A stretch of DNA of 64,000 bases from NCBI RefSeq assembly GCF_001713475.1, contig NZ_CP016499.1, positions 1,488,001 through 1,552,000 on the forward strand. Direction: 5' to 3'. Of the stretch, positions 59,595 to 64,000 are shown piece by piece. A model generated the notes under the pieces. That model worked only from the letters and a program-made list of their open reading frames with translations, was not told the DNA's origin and did no database searches. This DNA is from Agrobacterium sp. RAC06. Lineage in GTDB: Bacteria; Pseudomonadota; Alphaproteobacteria; Rhizobiales; Rhizobiaceae. Every line of letters begins with the position of its first letter. Positions within the stretch are counted from its first letter, which is position 1. Made by a program: the position numbers and the translations under genes.

Positions 59595-59984
59595 TCATTC
59601 CGAGCCACGGACTGCGATGAGCTCCGGATAGGGATAATAGCGTAGACGCTTGTCGCGGCAGCGATAATCATGAAGCGTCGAGCCGAGGATCTTGTTGTCC
59701 CGCATCGATATACCGATCACGTCAGGCTGACGCTGGCGTTCCGCGTGCCAGGCACGGACGCAAAAGGCATAAGTCTCGGTCTGCGGATCAAGCAACACGA
59801 CGCTTGAAATTTCAGGTCTGACGAAATCGCCGATCTTGCCACCGTTATCCCTTACGATTTGCACGACCTGATTGCGGACAGACGACGGGGGCGGAACCTG
59901 CGATTCGGCAACGGATTGCGGCACGTCTGTCTGACAGCCCGCCAGCAGGATCAGGCAGCCGATAAAGGTTATCGATTTTTTCAT
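59595..59984 (-). CDS. Small lipoprotein of unknown function
   Basis: A 129-residue protein with a lipoprotein signal (FIGCLILLAGC, lipidated Cys at residue 17). The mature part is an alpha/beta domain with RNQVVQIVRDNGGKIGDFVR, and a C-terminal segment YAFCVRAWHAERQ, ILGSTLHDYRC, LRYYPYPEL. Two further cysteines may form a disulphide. The pattern is seen in several small rhizobial lipoproteins with no known role. Start at 59984 places the signal correctly. Confidence 0.72.
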   Translation of the reverse strand: MKKSITFIGCLILLAGCQTDVPQSVAESQVPPPSSVRNQVVQIVRDNGGKIGDFVRPEISSVVLLDPQTETYAFCVRAWHAERQRQPDVIGISMRDNKILGSTLHDYRCRDKRLRYYPYPELIAVRGSE

Positions 59985-60095
59985 AAGAGAATCCCGTTTA
60001 AAGTGCGGCGCAATCTTGCGCATCTCAAGCGGGCATTCAAGTCGTGCCGCAGGTGGCGCCATCGATCCATGGGAGGATTGCGCCGTCGAGCCCTA

Positions 60096-61895
60096 TCAGA
60101 CGTCAATCAATCCGAAGGAAAGCCCACCCTCATTCTCCTTCGCCTGCTTCTTCAAATCCGCGATCTCGCCGCTGATGCGGCTGACATCGTCGATGACGAG
60201 ACCGGCGGGGAGTTCCAGCACGCCGATCGAGCAGCGCATCAGGGGGAAATCGCGTTCCAGGCCCTGGCGGTCGAGGCCCTTGATGTGTCCAGTTTGGCGA
60301 TCGGCTTCGGAATAGAGGTCGATGACGTCGTCGTGGAAATCCGACAGCAGGCGGTCGAGGATTTCGGTCAGCTCCTCGCGGGACCAGTCGGTGACGCCGA
60401 TGAAGAAATCATCGCCGCCGACATGGCCGAGGAAATCGCCTTCGGAGAAGAAATAGCGGCGCAGGAGGGCTGCGAAAAGCGAGATGGCGTGGTCGCCCTG
60501 GTGGAAGCCGTAATGGTCGTTGAACGGCTTGAAGTGGTCGAAATCGCAGTAGCAGAAGAAGCGGGCGCCATCGCCATCCAGTGCTGCGGAACGCATGAAA
60601 TCGCGGATGGCGCGGTTGCCGGGCAGGCTCGTCAGCGGGTTCTGATCCTGGGCGGTCTTCAGCTGCTTCTCGCTCATGATGCGGATCAGCGAGGCGGCGG
60701 AGACAACGCCGGCATAGCGCATGTTTTCCGTCAGGATGACGCAGTCCGAGCCCTCCATATTGGCAAACATCGTCATCAACCGCTCGGCATCGGCATCCAG
60801 GCCGACGATCGGGGCGCGGTCGACGAAGTGCGAGATCGAGCGCTCATAGAGCTTGTTCTTCAAAAGGTCGCGGCCGAAGGGCTGATAGATGTATTCCTTC
60901 AGATGCCGCTCGTTGATGATGCCGCGCGGCTCGCCATTGGCGTTCAACACCGGGAAGAAGGACTGGCCGGGATTGCGGCGGAAGAGATCGAAGACGTGGT
61001 CGATGTTCTCGTGCTCGAAGACGGTCGGCAGCGTCTCGATCTGCTTGCGGATCAGGATCTCGTCGAGCGACTGGGTGGCGCGGCGGGCCTTGCCGACATC
61101 CTGGAGATGGGGAAAGGCGCTTTTCAGTTCCGAGACGATGGTGCTGGGGCGGGCGATATACCAGCCCTGGACGAGATCGACGCCGAATTCGCGGCAGGCG
61201 AGGAACTCGCCCTCGGTCTCGATGCCTTCGGCGATGACACGGACGCCGAGCACGTGGCAGAAGTTGACGATGTTCTTGACCAGATGGCGCTTGCGCGGAT
61301 TGCTGTCGAGGCCGGCGATGAAGTGACGGTCGATCTTCACATAGTCGACTGGAAAGTCGCAGAGCAGCTTCATCTCGCCATGGCCGACGCCGAAATCATC
61401 GATGGCGAGCTTGAAGCCGGATCGGCGCAGGCGCTCGACGAGGGCCGCGAATTCCGGAACGCGCGTGTTGTCGAAGCGCTCGGAAAGCTCGAAGCAGACG
61501 GAGGACGGCGGCACATGGGCCTTGCGCAGCTGGTCGAGCAACGTATCGACGAGCGCATTGCCTTCAGGGATCAGGCGGACGTCGAGATTGAGAAAGAGTG
61601 TGGCGCCGGCGCAATCCGGCAGGGTCGCGAACTTGGCAAGCGCCCGACTTGCGACCATCTGTTCGAGGGCTAAAAGCTGGCCGGTCGAGGCCGCCTGATC
61701 GAGCAGATCGAGCGGGCTTTCGAAGCCGATCCGGTCCTGGCCGCGCATCAGGCTTTCATGGCCGAAGACAGCACCTGTGCCGACCTCGACGATCGGCTGG
61801 AAGGCGTTTTCCACGACGAGCTTGGCCAGTGTGACGAGCTGGTCACTGGCAAAACGCCTGAGCGCCCCCAAATCTTCCGCGACCCCCGCACCCAT
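60096..61895 (-). CDS. EAL-CBS-GGDEF c-di-GMP protein with altered GGDEF site
   Basis: A 599-residue cytoplasmic protein: EAL domain (about 30-260; E47 in HESLMRG, DDFGVGHGEM, KIDRHFIAG, AEGIETEGE), two CBS modules (about 285-405, ligand-binding) and a C-terminal GGDEF domain (about 425-580) whose signature reads HVGGDDFFIG. The EAL site looks intact, the GGDEF site has Asp for Glu, so the likely net function is phosphodiesterase with a regulatory GGDEF. CBS pairs usually bind adenine nucleotides. The start at 61895 has GGGAG 8 bp upstream; an earlier TTG would add 18 residues. Confidence 0.9.
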   Translation of the reverse strand: MGAGVAEDLGALRRFASDQLVTLAKLVVENAFQPIVEVGTGAVFGHESLMRGQDRIGFESPLDLLDQAASTGQLLALEQMVASRALAKFATLPDCAGATLFLNLDVRLIPEGNALVDTLLDQLRKAHVPPSSVCFELSERFDNTRVPEFAALVERLRRSGFKLAIDDFGVGHGEMKLLCDFPVDYVKIDRHFIAGLDSNPRKRHLVKNIVNFCHVLGVRVIAEGIETEGEFLACREFGVDLVQGWYIARPSTIVSELKSAFPHLQDVGKARRATQSLDEILIRKQIETLPTVFEHENIDHVFDLFRRNPGQSFFPVLNANGEPRGIINERHLKEYIYQPFGRDLLKNKLYERSISHFVDRAPIVGLDADAERLMTMFANMEGSDCVILTENMRYAGVVSAASLIRIMSEKQLKTAQDQNPLTSLPGNRAIRDFMRSAALDGDGARFFCYCDFDHFKPFNDHYGFHQGDHAISLFAALLRRYFFSEGDFLGHVGGDDFFIGVTDWSREELTEILDRLLSDFHDDVIDLYSEADRQTGHIKGLDRQGLERDFPLMRCSIGVLELPAGLVIDDVSRISGEIADLKKQAKENEGGLSFGLIDV

Positions 61896-62192
61896 CCGCG
61901 ATACTCCCAGTATGCATTTGTTTTTATGGGCGGAAATGTGGCTGAACAATCGTCAATAAAAGCTTTCCGTTGTGTGACAGTGGGATGAAAGTTTCTCGAC
62001 ACGACAACTGCTGGAACGGGCCCTCACCTGCCTGGATCATGACGCGAAAGGCCATGAAACGCAGGCCGTCCAGCGTTGGGTTCCGGGTCGGCAAGCAGCC
62101 AGATCGCTGGATCACCGACCGGCTTTCCGGTCTCGCTTTACCGTTAACGGCTGATCTCCACGGCCAGGAATCGCGCTGCCGTAGATTTTTTA

Positions 62193-62212
62193 TTGATTGA
62201 TCAGTCAATCAA
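62193..62212. promoter_or_regulatory. Probable BetI operator
   Basis: TTGATTGA (62193-62200) and TCAATCAA (62205-62212) are perfect 8-bp arms with a 4-bp spacer, 31 bp before the betI start. BetI represses the bet operon and is released by choline, so this is the expected site. Confidence 0.75.
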
Positions 62213-62242
62213 AATTATCATGGGCGGGATAGGAGAAACCGG

Positions 62243-62893
62243 ATGCCCAAGGTCGGAATGGAGCCAGTGCGTCGCAAGGCCCTTGTCGATGCCGCGTTGA
62301 AGACGATCGGCCATCACGGCTCGCTCACGGTCACCATGTCGGAGATCGCGCGCGAGGCGGGTGTTTCTCCGGCGCTAGCGCATCACTATTTCGGCTCGAA
62401 GGACCGCTTGCTGATCGAGACCATCCGCTCGCTGCTGCGGCAATTGCGGGCGGATGCAGTCGGCGCGCTCGGCCGGGCGCAGATGCCGCGGGAACGGGTC
62501 TCGGCGGTGATCCGCATCTCCTTCAATGCCGACCAGTTCGACCCACAGGTGGTCGCCGCCTGGCTTGCCTTCTATTCGGAGGCGCAGCGCTCGGAAGAGG
62601 TGCGTCGGCTGCTCGCGCTCTATGCGCGGCGACTGCATTCGAACCTGATGTCGGGCTTGGGGCCGCTTTGTGGCGCTGAAGACGCGGGCAGGATTGCGGA
62701 TGGCGCAGCCGCCATGATCGACGGGCTCTATATCCGCCAGTCTCTGAAGGCAGCGCCGCTTTCGATTGATGCCTCTGTCGCATTGGTCGAGGATTATGTG
62801 ACGGGGCAGCTGCAAGCCTTGACCGCCGAAACAATTGCCCCTCACCCTACCCTCTCCCCGCAAGCGGGGAGAGGGTGCCCAAAGGGCGGATGA
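62243..62893 (+). CDS. betI: Choline-responsive TetR repressor BetI, with repeat-derived C-terminus
   Basis: A 216-residue TetR protein: N-terminal HTH (VTMSEIAREAGVSPALAHHYFGSKDRLL across residues ~29-56), and the BetI effector domain with WLAFYSEAQRSEEVRRLLALYARRL. AGGAG precedes ATG. BetI normally ends around VEDYVTxQL; here the reading runs into the palindromic repeat at 62838-62896, which supplies the last ~18 codons and the stop. It lies 51 bp before betB, and no betC (choline sulfatase) intervenes as it does in the betICBA order of Sinorhizobium meliloti. Confidence 0.92.
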   Translation: MPKVGMEPVRRKALVDAALKTIGHHGSLTVTMSEIAREAGVSPALAHHYFGSKDRLLIETIRSLLRQLRADAVGALGRAQMPRERVSAVIRISFNADQFDPQVVAAWLAFYSEAQRSEEVRRLLALYARRLHSNLMSGLGPLCGAEDAGRIADGAAAMIDGLYIRQSLKAAPLSIDASVALVEDYVTGQLQALTAETIAPHPTLSPQAGRGCPKGG

Positions 62894-62896
62894 GGG
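62838..62896. repeat. Rhizobiaceae CCCCTCA/CTCTCCCC palindromic repeat, copy 2, inside betI 3' end
   Basis: Outer arms CCCCTCA (62838-62844) and TGAGGGG (62890-62896) enclose inner arms ACCCTCTCCCCG (62849-62860) and CGGGGAGAGGGT (62865-62876). The betI stop codon TGA lies in the right outer arm. A related copy is at 20568-20622. Confidence 0.75.
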
Positions 62897-62944
62897 GCAT
62901 CGCCCGACAACAAGAACATTCGAACACCCGTCTGGAGACAGGAC

Positions 62945-64000
62945 ATGAAAGCCCAACCGCAAGCCTCCCACTTCATCGACGGCGAGTATGTCGAGGATAC
63001 CGATGGCACCGTCATCGAGAGCATCTATCCCGCCACCGGCGAGGTGATCGCAAGACTGCATGCGGCAACGCCTGCGATCATCGAAAAGGCGATTGCATCG
63101 GCCAAGCGGGCGCAGAAGGAATGGGCGTCCTGGAGCCCGACCGCACGGGGCCGCGTGCTCAAGAAGGCGGCCGAGATCATGCGTGAGCGCAATCGCGAGC
63201 TGTCCGAGCTCGAAACGCTCGACACCGGAAAGCCGATCCAGGAGACCATCGTCGCCGATCCGACTTCGGGCGCCGACAGTTTCGAATTCTTCGGCGGCAT
63301 CATCGCGAGTGCGATGAATGGCAGCCAGATCCCGCTCGGCGGCGACTGGGCCTATACCAAGCGCGTGCCGCTCGGCGTCGTCGTCGGCATCGGTGCCTGG
63401 AACTATCCGCAGCAGATCGCCTGCTGGAAGGGGGCGCCTGCGCTTGCCGCCGGCAATGCAATCGTGTTCAAGCCGTCGGAAGTCACGCCGCTCGGCGCCT
63501 TGAAGATTGCCGAGATCCTGATCGAGGCCGGCGCGCCGAAGGGCGTCTACAATGTCATCCAGGGGGACCGCGAGACCGGGCCGCTGCTCGTTTCGCATCC
63601 TGACGTCGCCAAGGTGTCGCTGACGGGCTCCGTGCCGACGGGGCGCAAGGTGGCAGGCGCGGCTGCGTCGCAGCTGAAGCACGTGACGATGGAACTCGGC
63701 GGCAAATCGCCAATCGTCGTCTTCGACGATGCCGATATCGACAGCGCGATCTCAGGCGCCATGCTCGGCAATTTCTATTCGACCGGCCAGGTCTGCTCGA
63801 ACGGCACACGCGTCTTCGTGCACAAGGCGATCAAGGAGACGTTTCTTGCGCGCCTCAAGGCCCGCACCGAGGCGATCCTGATCGGTGATCCGCAGGACGA
63901 GGCAACCCAGATGGGGCCGATGGTGTCGCTCGCTCAGCGCGAGAAGGTCCTGTCCTATATCGACAAGGGCAAGGCAGAAGGGGCGACGCTCGTGACCGGC
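62945..64000 (+). CDS. betB: Betaine aldehyde dehydrogenase (5' part, runs off window)
   Basis: The first 352 residues of an aldehyde dehydrogenase, open to the window edge. It has the BetB N-terminus ([28 protein letters not shown]), split here in two blocks, the NAD-site [20 protein letters not shown], the general base in MELGGKSP and the catalytic cysteine in [10 protein letters not shown]. It oxidises betaine aldehyde to the osmoprotectant glycine betaine, the second step after choline dehydrogenase (betA, probably beyond the window). GGAGACAGG precedes ATG. Cotranscribed with betI. Confidence 0.95.
   Translation, partial: MKAQPQASHFIDGEYVEDTDGTVIESIYPATGEVIARLHAATPAIIEKAIASAKRAQKEWASWSPTARGRVLKKAAEIMRERNRELSELETLDTGKPIQETIVADPTSGADSFEFFGGIIASAMNGSQIPLGGDWAYTKRVPLGVVVGIGAWNYPQQIACWKGAPALAAGNAIVFKPSEVTPLGALKIAEILIEAGAPKGVYNVIQGDRETGPLLVSHPDVAKVSLTGSVPTGRKVAGAAASQLKHVTMELGGKSPIVVFDDADIDSAISGAMLGNFYSTGQVCSNGTRVFVHKAIKETFLARLKARTEAILIGDPQDEATQMGPMVSLAQREKVLSYIDKGKAEGATLVTG

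Noticed and set aside
1..64000. Integrated mobile element, prophage or defence island
   Set aside because: No integrase, transposase, phage structural, restriction or tRNA-flanked att pattern was seen; codon use looks uniform apart from short AT-rich intergenic stretches. The two toxin-antitoxin modules are isolated.

Overview
The window looks like a chromosomal segment of an alphaproteobacterium of the Rhizobiaceae (Rhizobium/Agrobacterium/Ciceribacter-like). The reasons are its high GC content and the gene content: a single-domain-ATPase xylose ABC transporter with a divergent ROK repressor, a class 3 (Rhizobium etli type) asparaginase, a Tat-translocated repeat protein of the TIGR03808 type, tandem lipoprotein L,D-transpeptidases, an Ohr/OhrR pair, a betI-betB operon, a FixK/FNR-type box, sigma-EcfG-type promoters and Rhizobiaceae-style palindromic repeats. 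No tRNA, rRNA, CRISPR, prophage or IS element was seen. All identifications come from reading the sequence; no database search was run.

Layout. 0.2-5 kb: hemolysin III-like and MAPEG membrane proteins, a chemotaxis receptor, a DUF305 protein and a DUF1778/GNAT toxin-antitoxin pair. 5-10 kb: xylFHG and the divergent ROK repressor with a 21-bp perfect palindrome between them. 10-13 kb: a HAD dehalogenase, an internally deleted tam (trans-aconitate methyltransferase) remnant and a secreted Gly/Asn-repeat protein. 13-17 kb: small stress-type genes with sigma-EcfG-like promoters and a HisKA_2-type sensor kinase. 17-20 kb: an oxygenase/dehydrogenase pair diverging from a LacI-type regulator, substrate unknown. 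20-29 kb: a HerA-like ATPase, a degenerate EAL protein, a brnTA module whose toxin gene is frameshifted, a LysE exporter, a YafY/WYL regulator, a fatty acid desaturase, then cspA and rpsU. 29-34 kb: a VOC/DUF1579/DUF899 operon diverging from a MarR gene, and ohr diverging from ohrR.

34-48 kb: a DUF2254 protein, a class A beta-lactamase coupled to a secreted protein, a host-attachment-family protein, two tandem L,D-transpeptidases, a second large chemoreceptor, a DHA2 exporter diverging from a MarR regulator, a small membrane protein under a well-placed FixK/FNR box, the Tat beta-helix protein and a GAF-GGDEF-EAL enzyme. 48-64 kb: a GST, a flippase plus CelD-like acyltransferase operon, the asparaginase, a tiny transcription unit encoding a 24-residue peptide, a stand-alone proteasome-beta-like peptidase with its catalytic residues in place, a 2-hydroxyacid dehydrogenase, a membrane GGDEF protein, a quinone oxidoreductase, a lipoprotein, an EAL-CBS-GGDEF protein, and betI-betB (betB runs off the end).

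The main themes are environmental sensing (two MCPs, one sensor kinase, four c-di-GMP proteins), envelope maintenance, oxidative and general stress, and self-regulated transport or catabolic modules, each with a visible operator. The observations I would follow first are the orphan proteasome-like peptidase (55106-55801), the 24-residue-peptide transcript (about 53985-54212), the SD-in-loop hairpin of cspA (28759-28779), the PhyH/SDR/LacI module (16877-20008), the brnT frameshift and the tam deletion remnant.
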